Shown: piece after piece, positions 6,617-15,310 of the stretch
Numbering within the stretch: position 1 is the first letter of the stretch
Layout of the letters: every line of letters starts with the position of its first letter
Source of the DNA: JALOAD01 sp023228995 [NCBI: Candidatus Muiribacterium halophilum]
GTDB taxonomy: Bacteria; Muiribacteriota; Muiribacteriia; Muiribacteriales
DNA length: 17,994 nt
Assembly (NCBI GenBank): GCA_023228995.1
Contig: JALOAD010000063.1
Location: forward strand, 1-17,994
Direction of reading: 5' to 3'
Program-made: the position numbers and the translations under genes
The notes under the pieces: generated by a model
Told to the model about the DNA's origin: nothing
What the model saw: the letters and a program-made list of their open reading frames with translations, nothing else
Databases searched by the model: none

Positions 6617-8828
6617 AATTATTATTGTGTTATTAACGGTTTTTTTGATTTCTGCTTGTGGTAAAGATTCAACAGAAGAACAGGTTAAAGATAATAATAT
6701 TGAAAATAATTCTTCAAGAAGAAATAATATTCCTTTACTTACTGAAAATATTTCTGATAAATATATGGGTTTTGACATAGAAGAACAGATTTTAATTGAA
6801 GATTTGAAACTTGATGATGAAATTCTTAATATTCCTTTTGATAATGAAGGTAATTTTTATATTACAGATACATTTAAAAATAAAATCCGAAAATATAATT
6901 CAAAAGGTGTTCTTGTATCTGATTCTGCTAGAACATTCCCAGATCCGGCTGTAGTTTTGTTTAAAGATAATAATCTTTATGTACTTGATAAAAGACAGCA
7001 AATAATTTATGAATGCAATGCTGATTTTAATATAAAAGGAAGAGTTCTTGAAGGTAAACCTGTTGTTGAAAGAAAAGGAAGTTATGTTTTGCATGTTGAT
7101 AATAAAAGTATAATGTATCTTCTTAATTCAGATGATGGAATACTTGAAATTTTTACATCTTCTTTTAAAAAAGTTAGAGAAATAAAAACTGAACTTACAA
7201 ATAATACAATTTTTATATCAGGTAATAATTCTAGGTTTATTTATGCAGGTGATAGAACAAAAGGTAAGATAATTTGTTTTGATATAAAAGATGGTGTTGA
7301 AAAATTTCGAATTGGAGAAAAAGGTTCTGAAGTAATATTACCAGCTTTATTTACTTTTGCTGAATTTGATAATACTTTATTTGTTGTATCTCCAACTGAA
7401 AATAGAGTTTATTTGTTTGATTCAGAAAATGGTAAATATTTATCATCATTTGGTACTGAAGGAACTGGTCAGTCTCAATTTGTTGAACCGGTTGATATTT
7501 ATGCAGATTCTTCACTTGTTTTTATACTTGAAAGAAAAGGTCATCGTGTTCAAGTTTTTGATACTAAAGGGAATTTTGTTAGAAATATATCTACTTATGG
7601 AAGAGAACCAGGTAAACTTCTTTTTCCAGAGAGTATATTTGGTATTCCTGAGCTTGGTTTTTTATTTATTCTTGATTCAGAAAAAAAGAGACTTCAATGT
7701 TTTGATTATAACGGTTCTTTTGTAAAACACTATACTGTGTTATCAAGTGATTTTACAAAAAGTTTTGGTATTATTGCTGATTCTTCTAATAATGTGTTTT
7801 TAGTAAGCGGAGAAGGAAATAGAGTAATTAATTATTCAGCTGAAAAAATGGTTGATAATATACCTTCTCAAAAAATACTTGCTTCAAATTTAACAGTTAA
7901 TGATCAAGGTTCTGTTATATTTATTAATAAAGAAAAACTTAAAATACAGATAAATGAAATTGATGGAAGAAAGCTTCCATTAAATTATTCAATATCTCGT
8001 GAAAAAGCAAAGGATATTGAAGTTATATTTAATTATTTTACTTTAGATTCAAAAAATAATATATATGTACTTGATAGATATAATCACAGAGTTGTTAAAT
8101 ATAATAAAGATGGTAAAATAATACAGAGTTTTGGTGTTAGTCGTGATTTAGATAATGACGGAAGACTTGATGAAGGTAATTCAAATGGTGAATTTAAAAA
8201 TCCATATTTTATTAATAGCGATTTTAATGATAATCTATATGTAGGTGATGTTGGCAATTTTAGAATACAAAAATTCAATTCATCTGGTAATCATGTTAAA
8301 AGTTTTGGCAAAAATGGTCTTAGAGATGGTAATTTTATTGGTAAATTTTCTTTTGTAATAACTTTAGATGGAACAATAATAGTTTCAGATTATGCAAGAA
8401 GTTATATACAATTATTTGATATGACTGGTAATTTTATATCAGCATTTGGGAAATTTGGAGATAATAAAAATCAGTTTATTAATCCTTTGGGTATTGGTAA
8501 AAATAATCAAGGTGATATTTTTGTTCTTAATGCAAAAAGTATGGACCCATTTAAAAATACTGATAATCTTATATTAAAAAAAATGAAACTTATTGATTTG
8601 TTTACTACTGGTTTGAGTTTTTATAAAAAAGGATCTTTTCAAAAAGCGATTGAATATTTTGTTGAGATAAGTAAACATAGAAATGATCAAAAAACTTTAT
8701 TTTATGGTTGGTATTGTGCTAAAAAGATTGGTGATTTGGAAAATATACAATATTTTGATAAACTTTTAAAAAAATCAACAGATTTAAGTGAAGAAACAAA
8801 ACAAATATTAAAAATGGAAGGTTATTAA
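6600..8828 (+). CDS. Lipoprotein with NHL propellers and C-terminal TPR
   Basis: A 742-residue protein. The ATG at 6600 is preceded by GGAG (10 bases away); a TTG at 6591 in the same frame lies too close to that site. The N-terminus is a lipoprotein signal with lipobox LISAC (Cys20), predicting acylation and membrane anchoring in the periplasm or on the surface. Repeated NHL blades run from about residue 40 to 640 (for example IYVLDRYNHRVVKYNKDGK and LYVGDVGNFRIQKFNSSGN), enough for two propellers. The last 100 residues are helical with a TPR-like pair (FYKKGSFQKAIEYFVEI and the following helix). The gene overlaps its upstream NHL neighbour by 17 bases and its stop shares one base with the start of the TPR lipoprotein. 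The three genes likely encode one envelope assembly. Confidence 0.8.
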   Translation: MKDLFKIIIVLLTVFLISACGKDSTEEQVKDNNIENNSSRRNNIPLLTENISDKYMGFDIEEQILIEDLKLDDEILNIPFDNEGNFYITDTFKNKIRKYNSKGVLVSDSARTFPDPAVVLFKDNNLYVLDKRQQIIYECNADFNIKGRVLEGKPVVERKGSYVLHVDNKSIMYLLNSDDGILEIFTSSFKKVREIKTELTNNTIFISGNNSRFIYAGDRTKGKIICFDIKDGVEKFRIGEKGSEVILPALFTFAEFDNTLFVVSPTENRVYLFDSENGKYLSSFGTEGTGQSQFVEPVDIYADSSLVFILERKGHRVQVFDTKGNFVRNISTYGREPGKLLFPESIFGIPELGFLFILDSEKKRLQCFDYNGSFVKHYTVLSSDFTKSFGIIADSSNNVFLVSGEGNRVINYSAEKMVDNIPSQKILASNLTVNDQGSVIFINKEKLKIQINEIDGRKLPLNYSISREKAKDIEVIFNYFTLDSKNNIYVLDRYNHRVVKYNKDGKIIQSFGVSRDLDNDGRLDEGNSNGEFKNPYFINSDFNDNLYVGDVGNFRIQKFNSSGNHVKSFGKNGLRDGNFIGKFSFVITLDGTIIVSDYARSYIQLFDMTGNFISAFGKFGDNKNQFINPLGIGKNNQGDIFVLNAKSMDPFKNTDNLILKKMKLIDLFTTGLSFYKKGSFQKAIEYFVEISKHRNDQKTLFYGWYCAKKIGDLENIQYFDKLLKKSTDLSEETKQILKMEGY

Positions 8829-9736
8829 TGAGGGTAAATAAAAAAGTAAAAGTAATAGGATTAATTTTAATTTTATCAATATTTACAACAGGTTGTCTGC
8901 CAAAAATTGGTGGTAGAAAAAAAAATAGATCAAATGATATTCAGCTGAAAGCCGAACATAAAGACAATGCTGAATCTCATTATGAACTTGGCTCTGTAGC
9001 AGGTTATAATAATCAATTTGATTTAGCTGAAAAAGAACTAAAAAAAGCTATAAAAATCAATCCAAATTATACAGATGCTTATAATAATCTTGGATTAGTT
9101 TATGCAAGTCAGGATAAATGGAAACAAGCTGAAATGGTTTTTAGAAAAGCAATTGAAATTGATCCTGGATATGCAGAAGCTTATTATAATATGGCAATAC
9201 TTAATATTAAAAGTAATAAACAAGATGAAGGTCTTGAAATGCTTGAAATGACTCTTAAGATACAACCAGAACATAAAAGAGCTATGTTTGATATTGCAAG
9301 AATATACGAGGCTCAAGGAAAATTAGGAGATGCAATAACTAATTATCTTAAACTTACTGAAATTGATAATAAAAATGCCTATGTATTTTATAGACTCGGT
9401 TGGGCTTATTTTCAGCGAGGTCTTATAGATGCATCTTATGAAGCTTTTAAAAAAAGTATAGAAATATCACCTGAGCAGAGTGAACCTTATTATAAATTAG
9501 GAGTTGTACTTCAGAATGCAGGAAGAATTGACGAATCTATATCGATGTACAAAAAATCACTTGAGCTTTTAAATAAGAATTTTGAAGCATTTATGAATCT
9601 TGGAGATATTTATTTATATGAAAAACAGGATAAGAGAGAAGCTCTTTATAATTATAGAAAAGCTCTTGAACTGAATCCTGACAGTAAAGCAGCTGCTCAA
9701 ATGCTTGATGAAGTATTAAAACAAATGAGCAGATAA
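8828..9736 (+). CDS. TPR-repeat lipoprotein
   Basis: A 302-residue protein whose ATG overlaps the TAA of the previous gene by one base (TAATG). The N-terminus has a positively charged stretch, a hydrophobic segment and lipobox FTTGC (Cys23). From about residue 48 seven tetratricopeptide repeats follow in register (34-residue units such as AYNNLGLVYASQDKWKQAE and AYYNMAILNIKSNKQDEGLE), filling the rest of the protein. TPR arrays are scaffolds for protein-protein contacts, so this probably docks partners at the membrane, perhaps the NHL proteins encoded just upstream. It resembles outer-membrane TPR lipoproteins such as PilW/PilF or NlpI in layout, but I cannot assign it to either. minC begins 17 bases downstream. 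Confidence 0.8.
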   Translation: MRVNKKVKVIGLILILSIFTTGCLPKIGGRKKNRSNDIQLKAEHKDNAESHYELGSVAGYNNQFDLAEKELKKAIKINPNYTDAYNNLGLVYASQDKWKQAEMVFRKAIEIDPGYAEAYYNMAILNIKSNKQDEGLEMLEMTLKIQPEHKRAMFDIARIYEAQGKLGDAITNYLKLTEIDNKNAYVFYRLGWAYFQRGLIDASYEAFKKSIEISPEQSEPYYKLGVVLQNAGRIDESISMYKKSLELLNKNFEAFMNLGDIYLYEKQDKREALYNYRKALELNPDSKAAAQMLDEVLKQMSR

Positions 9737-9753
9737 AAGGACAGAGGTTAATT

Positions 9754-10452
9754 ATGTACGAAGATATGGCTATTTCTCTACAAAAAATAAGATCAGGATT
9801 ATATATAATCCTTGATGATAAAATACCTTTTTATAATTTGAAAAAAGAATTTTTCAAAAAAATAAAAAATATGGATTCTTTTATTTATCATACAAATGCA
9901 GTTTTAAATTTTGGTAAGAGAGAAATGAGAGATGCTGATTTAAAAGAATTTACCGAAATGATAATAGAAAATTTCAAACTTAATATTATTAAAATAATAA
10001 CAAAATCACCTGAACTCAAAGAAATCGCCAAAAAAAGAGGTTTTAAATCTGAAGATTTTTTAGAAAAGAGTGAAACTGAATTTGGAGATAATATTATTAA
10101 TGAAGATACTTTGTGGATAAGAAAAGCTGTTCGTTCAGGACAACTTATTGAGTATAGAGGCAATATTGTTATACTTAGTGATGTAAATGTTGGAGCGAGA
10201 ATAATTGCAGGCGGAAATGTTCTTATTATGGGAACTTTAAGAGGTGATGTTTGGGCTGGAAAAGATCAAGGTGAAAATTCTGTTGTAATTGCATCTTTTT
10301 TTGAGCCTTCACAATTAAGAATATTTGATACTTTTTTATTAAAATCAGACAATATACAAAAAGAAAATGATAATATACCAAGACTTGCATATTTAAAAAA
10401 TAATGCTGTTTTTGTTACAGAATATAAAGAATGGTCTTTAAGGGGTAAGTAG
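9754..10452 (+). CDS. minC: Septum site-determining protein MinC
   Basis: A 232-residue protein with an AGAGG site 8-9 bases before the ATG. The C-terminal half carries the MinC beta-helix signature: RSGQLIEYRGNIVILSDVNV, then AGGNVLIMGTLRGDVWAG, then PSQLRIFDTFL. This domain dimerises and binds MinD. The N-terminal 100 residues fit the divergent MinC_N domain, which antagonises FtsZ polymerisation. Length matches the family (about 210-240). minD starts on the next base after the stop, the usual minCD order. Family knowledge gives its role as inhibitor of division away from mid-cell, recruited to the membrane by MinD. Confidence 0.92.
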   Translation: MYEDMAISLQKIRSGLYIILDDKIPFYNLKKEFFKKIKNMDSFIYHTNAVLNFGKREMRDADLKEFTEMIIENFKLNIIKIITKSPELKEIAKKRGFKSEDFLEKSETEFGDNIINEDTLWIRKAVRSGQLIEYRGNIVILSDVNVGARIIAGGNVLIMGTLRGDVWAGKDQGENSVVIASFFEPSQLRIFDTFLLKSDNIQKENDNIPRLAYLKNNAVFVTEYKEWSLRGK

Positions 10453-11298
10453 ATGAGATCAGTTGAAAATATATTGAAAAGCGATGTTGGTTATAAATCT
10501 AATCCAGATCTTGCAAAAGTAATAGCAGTTGTTTCGGGAAAAGGTGGAGTTGGGAAATCCACGATTACTGCGAATTTATCCCTTGCTTTAGCAATGTCAG
10601 GTCAAAAAGTAGCTGTTATAGATACTGATATAGGATTAAGAAATCTTGATATTTTATTTGGTTATAGTGATAAAATATATAATAATATAATTGATGTAAT
10701 TGAAGGTACTTGCACATTAAATGATGCTTTAATACAGGATAAAGATTTTTCAAATCTTGTTTTTTTACCAGCATCACAGATTCATGATAAATCATCATTG
10801 AAATCCAAAGGTTTTACAAGGATAATTGATGCATTAAAACCTGAATATAATTATATATTTTTAGATGTTCCGGCTGGTATAGGTCAAGGACTTAAAAATA
10901 TAATTCCAGTTACAGAAAGTGCAATAGTTGTTGTAACTCCTGATAAAGCTTCTGTTTTGGGAGCTGATAGAATAACTGGTATTCTTGAAACAAACAATAT
11001 TGTTGTTAGTGATATGATTGTTAATAAATTCAATATAGATCTTTTAAATAAGGGTGGATGTCTTTCAATTAATGAAATTAACGAAATTTTAGGATTAAAT
11101 TTATTAGGTATAATTCCAGATGACTTATCTGTATTAGAAGCTATGAATAGTGGAATTCCTCTTGTTAAAAAGAAAAATTGTCCTGCTGGCCAGGCTTTTG
11201 TTAATATATCTAAGAGATTTCTTGGGAAAAACGCTCCTATATTGTATCTTTTTAGAGAAAATATACTAGGAAGAATATTAGGCAAATTAGGTTTTTAA
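10453..11298 (+). CDS. minD: Septum site-determining ATPase MinD
   Basis: A 281-residue protein with AGGGG upstream and its ATG directly after the minC stop. The deviant Walker A motif GKGGVGKST spans 29-37; DTDIGLRNLDILFG (Walker A') and IFLDVPAGIG (Walker B region) follow, and PDKASVLGADRITG matches MinD. The C-terminus (LFRENILGRILGKLGF) is an amphipathic helix of the MinD membrane-targeting type. About 20 residues precede the first strand, more than in typical MinD and a little like FlhG, and chemotaxis genes lie downstream; adjacency to minC and the membrane-targeting helix argue for MinD. It should bind ATP, dimerise on the membrane and recruit MinC. No minE follows. Its stop codon lies inside the first unit of a short duplication. 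Confidence 0.9.
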   Translation: MRSVENILKSDVGYKSNPDLAKVIAVVSGKGGVGKSTITANLSLALAMSGQKVAVIDTDIGLRNLDILFGYSDKIYNNIIDVIEGTCTLNDALIQDKDFSNLVFLPASQIHDKSSLKSKGFTRIIDALKPEYNYIFLDVPAGIGQGLKNIIPVTESAIVVVTPDKASVLGADRITGILETNNIVVSDMIVNKFNIDLLNKGGCLSINEINEILGLNLLGIIPDDLSVLEAMNSGIPLVKKKNCPAGQAFVNISKRFLGKNAPILYLFRENILGRILGKLGF

Positions 11299-11390
11299 CC
11301 CTCAACCCTTAAACTCTCTAAACTCTTAAACAGCATTAACTATTTCACTATTTCGCTATTCGCAGGTTTTTAACCATCAACCCTTAAACT
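11289..11390 (+). repeat. Partial 75-bp tandem duplication at the minD end
   Basis: AGGTTTTTAACCCTCAACCC at 11289 recurs at 11364 as AGGTTTTTAACCATCAACCC; 27 bases match with one mismatch at a spacing of 75. The intervening sequence has smaller repeats (CTATTTC/CTATTTCG/CTATTCG and CTCTAAACTCTTAAAC). The first copy supplies the last codons and stop of minD. This non-coding stretch (11299-11467) also holds the cheA promoter candidate and no gene. Confidence 0.7.
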
Positions 11391-11408
11391 TTTCAACTAT
11401 TTTATTAA

Positions 11409-11437
11409 TTGAATTGTATTATTAGTTATGATAATAT
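11409..11437 (+). promoter_or_regulatory. Candidate sigma-70-type promoter of the che operon
   Basis: TTGAAT (11409-11414) and TAATAT (11432-11437) are 17 bases apart, each four of six with consensus, and lie 30 bases before the cheA start. The region is AT-rich, so chance matches are likely. No sigma-28-type motif was seen here. Confidence 0.35.
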
Positions 11438-11467
11438 GAATACATTAATTATTTAAGCAGGTCTAAT

Positions 11468-13411
11468 ATGAATAAGATATATCAAGAAATTAAAACAAAA
11501 TTACCAGTTTTTTCTTACGGAGATGGCGTAACTTACATTGAAATAAAAGATCTTATCGATAAAATCAAAGATAAAAAATTAAAAGATTTAATAGCTAATA
11601 TGTTAGATGATCTTTTTTTTGCAGCACCTGATGATTTTAATACAAAATTACCAGAATTTCATAAATTTATAACAAGTGCAGAAGAAGGAAGTGTTGATGT
11701 AAATAAAAAGATTGAAAAAGAGAAAAAAAAGATTGAAGATGTTGAGCTTTTAAATGATTTTATCAATGAATCAAGAGAAGGATTAATTGAATATGAAGCA
11801 AAACTCCTTGAGCTTGAAGGATCAAAAGATTTAAAGAAAATTAATGAAATATTCAGAATAGTTCATACTATCAAAGGTAGCACAGGATTTTTAGAATTAG
11901 AAGAATTAAATAAATATGCTCATGTAAATGAAAATCTTCTTGATGATATAAGAAATGGTAAAATCCCTGTATCTTCAGCTGTTATTGAGCATCTTTTTAA
12001 TGTTCTTGACATTTTTAAAAAAACTCTAGATTTTTTATCAGATAATATTTCTGATGGTTATTTTCCAGAATTTGATATTGATCTTAAAAAAAATGAAATA
12101 AAAGTTAATGAACTTAGAGAAAATAAAATTTCAGAAGAAAAAACAGATATTGTTATTAATGAAAAAATCATTGATACAGTTGAAGAAACCGAGTCTTCTG
12201 ACGATATTGCTGAAGAAGAAATAATTCCCAAAGAAAATTCCAAAAATAATGACAATGTATTAAAATCTATTAAAGTTGATATTGGAAAAGTTGATTTTCT
12301 TCTTGATAATGTTGGTGAACTTATAGTTGTTAATAATATGCTTTTTGAGGATGAAAATATTCTTAAAATATTAGATAAAAGAACTCAAAATAATTTAAAT
12401 CAATTAAAAAGAATAAGTTCAAGATTACAGAATTCTTCAATGGCATTGAGAATGGTTCAAATAGGTAATACTTTTCAAAAAATGCTTAGAATTGTAAGAG
12501 ATAATTCAAAAAGACTTGGTAAATTAATCAAACTTGAAATCAACGGACAAAGTACTGAAATTGATAGAAATATGGTTGATAAACTTTATGACCCTCTTAT
12601 GCATATGATTAGAAATTCCTGTGATCATGGTATTGAAACAAATGAGGAAAGAGAAAACGCAGGAAAACCATTACCTGGAAATATTTGGTTGTCTGCTTAT
12701 CATAAAGGTGGGAATATTGTAATTGAGATAAAAGATGATGGTAAAGGTCTTGATAAAGAAAAAATCTTAAAAAAAGCTATAGAGAAAGGTCTTATAAATG
12801 AGAATGATGTTTTAACTGATAGTGAAATATACAATACTGTTTTTCTTCCAGGATTTTCAACAGCTGATAAAGTCTCTGCAATATCTGGACGTGGTGTTGG
12901 AATGGATGTTGTTAAAAGTATTATTGGTGATCTTGGTGGAAGAGTTGATATTGAATCAAAAAAAGGCGAAGGTACAGTTTTTTATATAAGATTGCCTTTA
13001 ACTCTTGCAATACTTGATGGAGTTTTAATTAGAATTGGTGATGAAAGATTTATAATTCCTGCACAGGTTGTTGAAGAAGGAATAGCTCCTAGCTTAAATG
13101 CTGTTATAAATATGGCAAATAAAGGTGAAGTAATAAAAGTTAGAGAAAAAGTTTTTCATTTTGTTCGATTATATGAGTTTTTTGAAATAGAACCTACGTC
13201 AAAAAATCCAGAAGATGGAATTGTTATAATTGTTGACACTGAAAAAGGTAAAATCGGACTTCTTGTTGACGAAATAATTGGAAAACAGGAAGTTGTAATT
13301 AAAAATTTAGGTTCATTTTTTAAACAATATGATTATATTAGTGGCAGTGCAATAATGGGAGATGGAACAATCAGTCTTATTCTTGATGTGAATAAGTTTG
13401 AAAGAGTTTAA
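11468..13411 (+). CDS. cheA: Chemotaxis histidine kinase CheA
   Basis: A 647-residue protein with AGCAGG about 6 bases before the ATG. The Hpt (P1) domain spans about 90-195, with phosphoacceptor His133 in IVHTIKGSTGFL. The P3 dimerisation helices span about 265-335. In the ATPase domain the N box is MIRNSCDHGIE (Asn383), G1 is DDGKGLD (423-429), the F box PGFS is near 461 and G2 is GRGVGMD (474-480). The CheW-like P5 domain spans about 512-647. Two features depart from the usual plan. An extra N-terminal region of about 90 residues precedes Hpt, putting the histidine at 133 rather than near 45-50. The P2 CheY-binding domain is absent, replaced by an acidic linker (about 205-262). The protein autophosphorylates in receptor arrays and passes phosphate to CheY and CheB. 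Confidence 0.95.
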   Translation: MNKIYQEIKTKLPVFSYGDGVTYIEIKDLIDKIKDKKLKDLIANMLDDLFFAAPDDFNTKLPEFHKFITSAEEGSVDVNKKIEKEKKKIEDVELLNDFINESREGLIEYEAKLLELEGSKDLKKINEIFRIVHTIKGSTGFLELEELNKYAHVNENLLDDIRNGKIPVSSAVIEHLFNVLDIFKKTLDFLSDNISDGYFPEFDIDLKKNEIKVNELRENKISEEKTDIVINEKIIDTVEETESSDDIAEEEIIPKENSKNNDNVLKSIKVDIGKVDFLLDNVGELIVVNNMLFEDENILKILDKRTQNNLNQLKRISSRLQNSSMALRMVQIGNTFQKMLRIVRDNSKRLGKLIKLEINGQSTEIDRNMVDKLYDPLMHMIRNSCDHGIETNEERENAGKPLPGNIWLSAYHKGGNIVIEIKDDGKGLDKEKILKKAIEKGLINENDVLTDSEIYNTVFLPGFSTADKVSAISGRGVGMDVVKSIIGDLGGRVDIESKKGEGTVFYIRLPLTLAILDGVLIRIGDERFIIPAQVVEEGIAPSLNAVINMANKGEVIKVREKVFHFVRLYEFFEIEPTSKNPEDGIVIIVDTEKGKIGLLVDEIIGKQEVVIKNLGSFFKQYDYISGSAIMGDGTISLILDVNKFERV

Positions 13412-13412
13412 T

Positions 13413-14447
13413 ATGATTAAAGTATTGATTGTTGATGATTCAGCTGTAGTTAGAAAAATACTTTCAAAAACTTTATCAGATTATAAAGATATAGAAGTTG
13501 TAGGAACAGCTCCAGATCCTTATGTAGCAAGAGATCTTATTGTAGAATTAAAACCTGATGTAATTACTCTTGATATTGAAATGCCAAAAATGGATGGATT
13601 AACATTTCTTGCAAAAATAATGAAGCATTTCCCAATTCCAGTTGTAATTGTAAGTTCTCTTACGAGAAATTCTAAAGAAATGACTATAAAAGCTTTAGAA
13701 CTTGGAGCAGTTGATGTTGTTTCAAAACCAGGTTCTTCTTTTAGTATTGATGATCTTGAAGAAGTTCTTGTTGAAAAAATAAGAATAGCATCGAGAGCAA
13801 TTATAAAAAAGAAAAATAATTCTGTATTATCTTCTAGTATTTCAAAAATTAAAATTGATACAACTCAGAAATTTTTAGCTGTTGGTTCATCAACTGGTGG
13901 GACTGAAGCGTTAAGAGTATTGCTTGAAAATCTCCCTAAAAGTTTTCCGGGAATTGTTATTGTGCAGCATATGCCGCCTGGATTTACAAAATCTCTTGCA
14001 ATTAGACTTAATGAACTTTGTAATATGGAAGTAAAAGAAGCTGAAGATGGTGATAGTATTTCTGTAGGTAGAGTTCTTATAGCTCCTGGAAACTATCATA
14101 TGGCAGTTTTGAGAATGGGTGCAAAATATATTATAAAGTTAAATCAAGGAAGCAGAGTACAATTTCAAAGGCCAAGTGTTGATGTGCTTTTTAAAAGTGT
14201 TGCAATGGAAGCGGGGAAAAATGCTATTGGAGTTATATTGACTGGTATGGGAGCGGATGGAGCTGAAGGTATTAAGATGATGAGAAATGCTCAAGCTCAT
14301 ACAATCGCTCAGGATGAAGAATCCTGTGTTGTATATGGAATGCCTAGGAAAGCTGTTGAAATAGGTGGCGTTGATACTATAATGTCATTGTATAAAATGC
14401 CTGAATATCTTGTTTCGATAATGTCAAAACAGGATTATAATTTTTAA
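13413..14447 (+). CDS. cheB: Chemotaxis methylesterase/response regulator CheB
   Basis: A 344-residue protein from the ATG at 13413, one base after the cheA stop; an in-frame TTG at 13398 inside cheA is not needed. The receiver domain (1-120) has acidic Asp8/Asp9, phosphoacceptor Asp54 (TLDIEMPKMDG) and Lys105 (SKP). The C-terminal methylesterase domain has the catalytic triad Ser160 (GSSTGG), His186 (VQHMPPGF) and Asp282 (GMGADGAEG), at the spacing known from Salmonella CheB (164/190/286). It removes methyl groups from, or deamidates, receptor glutamyl/glutaminyl sites and is activated by phosphate from CheA. It lies with cheR as the adaptation pair. Confidence 0.95.
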   Translation: MIKVLIVDDSAVVRKILSKTLSDYKDIEVVGTAPDPYVARDLIVELKPDVITLDIEMPKMDGLTFLAKIMKHFPIPVVIVSSLTRNSKEMTIKALELGAVDVVSKPGSSFSIDDLEEVLVEKIRIASRAIIKKKNNSVLSSSISKIKIDTTQKFLAVGSSTGGTEALRVLLENLPKSFPGIVIVQHMPPGFTKSLAIRLNELCNMEVKEAEDGDSISVGRVLIAPGNYHMAVLRMGAKYIIKLNQGSRVQFQRPSVDVLFKSVAMEAGKNAIGVILTGMGADGAEGIKMMRNAQAHTIAQDEESCVVYGMPRKAVEIGGVDTIMSLYKMPEYLVSIMSKQDYNF

Positions 14448-14475
14448 TTAAAAAAATAAAAGAGTAGGTATTACA

Positions 14476-15297
14476 ATGGATTTAATTCTAACCCATGAGC
14501 ATTTCAAAAAAATATGTGATTTTGTATATGATAAATCAGGAATTCATTTAAAAGAAGGTAAAGAAGCTCTTGTTCAAGCTAGACTTTCTAAAAGAATGAG
14601 AATACTTCATATAAATTCAATAGAAGAATATATCAAGTATCTTGATAACAATGATGATGATGAATTTGCTAATCTTATTGATGTTATTACAACAAATACA
14701 ACAAGTTTTTTTAGAGAAGATAATAGTTTAAAAATGTTTGAAAAATTTATTGAGTCTTGGATTAAAAAAGGTAAAAAGAAATTTCGTATATGGTCTGCTG
14801 CTTCTTCAACTGGAGAAGAACCTTATACTATTGCAATGATAATAAATGAACTTATTTCTAAATATAATTTAATAAATCATGATATTAAAATCCTTGCAAC
14901 TGATATTAGTCCAACCGTACTTATGAAAGCACAAAAAGGTATTTATTCAATTGATAAAATCAAAAATGTTCCAGCAGAATTCAAGAATAAATATTTTTGT
15001 AAAATTATTAAAGATGATATTAAATGTTTTGAAGTGAAAAAAAATTTAAAAGATATGATAACTTATAGACAATTTAATCTTCTAAGTGAAAAATATCCAT
15101 TAAATGGACCTTTAGATATAATATTATGTAGAAATGTAATGATATATTTTGACGAAAAAACAAGAAACACTATTGTTAGAAAAATGCATAATCTCATTGA
15201 TTCGGGTGGATATTTCATAGTTGGAAATGCTGAAAGTCTTGCTGGCAGAGCTGCTGATTTCAAACTTATAAAACCAGCTGTATATCAAAAAAAATAA
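14476..15297 (+). CDS. cheR: Chemotaxis receptor methyltransferase CheR
   Basis: A 273-residue protein with AGTAGG upstream of the ATG. The N-terminal helical domain has the conserved ITTNTTSFFRE (Arg80). The methyltransferase core opens with IWSAASSTGEEPYT (about 105-118, S-adenosylmethionine binding), continues to ILATDIS and ends with ILCRNVMIYFD. CheR methylates receptor glutamates, opposing CheB. The length is normal for CheR with no C-terminal TPR extension. Confidence 0.95.
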   Translation: MDLILTHEHFKKICDFVYDKSGIHLKEGKEALVQARLSKRMRILHINSIEEYIKYLDNNDDDEFANLIDVITTNTTSFFREDNSLKMFEKFIESWIKKGKKKFRIWSAASSTGEEPYTIAMIINELISKYNLINHDIKILATDISPTVLMKAQKGIYSIDKIKNVPAEFKNKYFCKIIKDDIKCFEVKKNLKDMITYRQFNLLSEKYPLNGPLDIILCRNVMIYFDEKTRNTIVRKMHNLIDSGGYFIVGNAESLAGRAADFKLIKPAVYQKK

Positions 15298-15310
15298 TAA
15301 TGGAGGTTTA

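Noticed and set aside
7357-7725. A 122-codon plus-strand frame inside the NHL lipoprotein gene
   Set aside because: It lies wholly inside a convincing repeat protein in another frame and is rich in Leu/Ile/Phe, as expected of a shifted reading of AT-rich NHL codons.
10884-11285. A 133-codon minus-strand frame opposite minD
   Set aside because: It is the antisense shadow of a well-conserved gene, with no ribosome binding site and no recognisable motif.
10453-11298. Flagellar number regulator FlhG instead of MinD
   Set aside because: It starts directly after minC, has a MinD-type C-terminal membrane helix and lacks the usual FlhG DQAxxLR motif; the longer N-terminus alone is not enough.
11289-11390. 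CRISPR-like repeats
   Set aside because: Only two units are present and the spacer is itself simple repetitive sequence.
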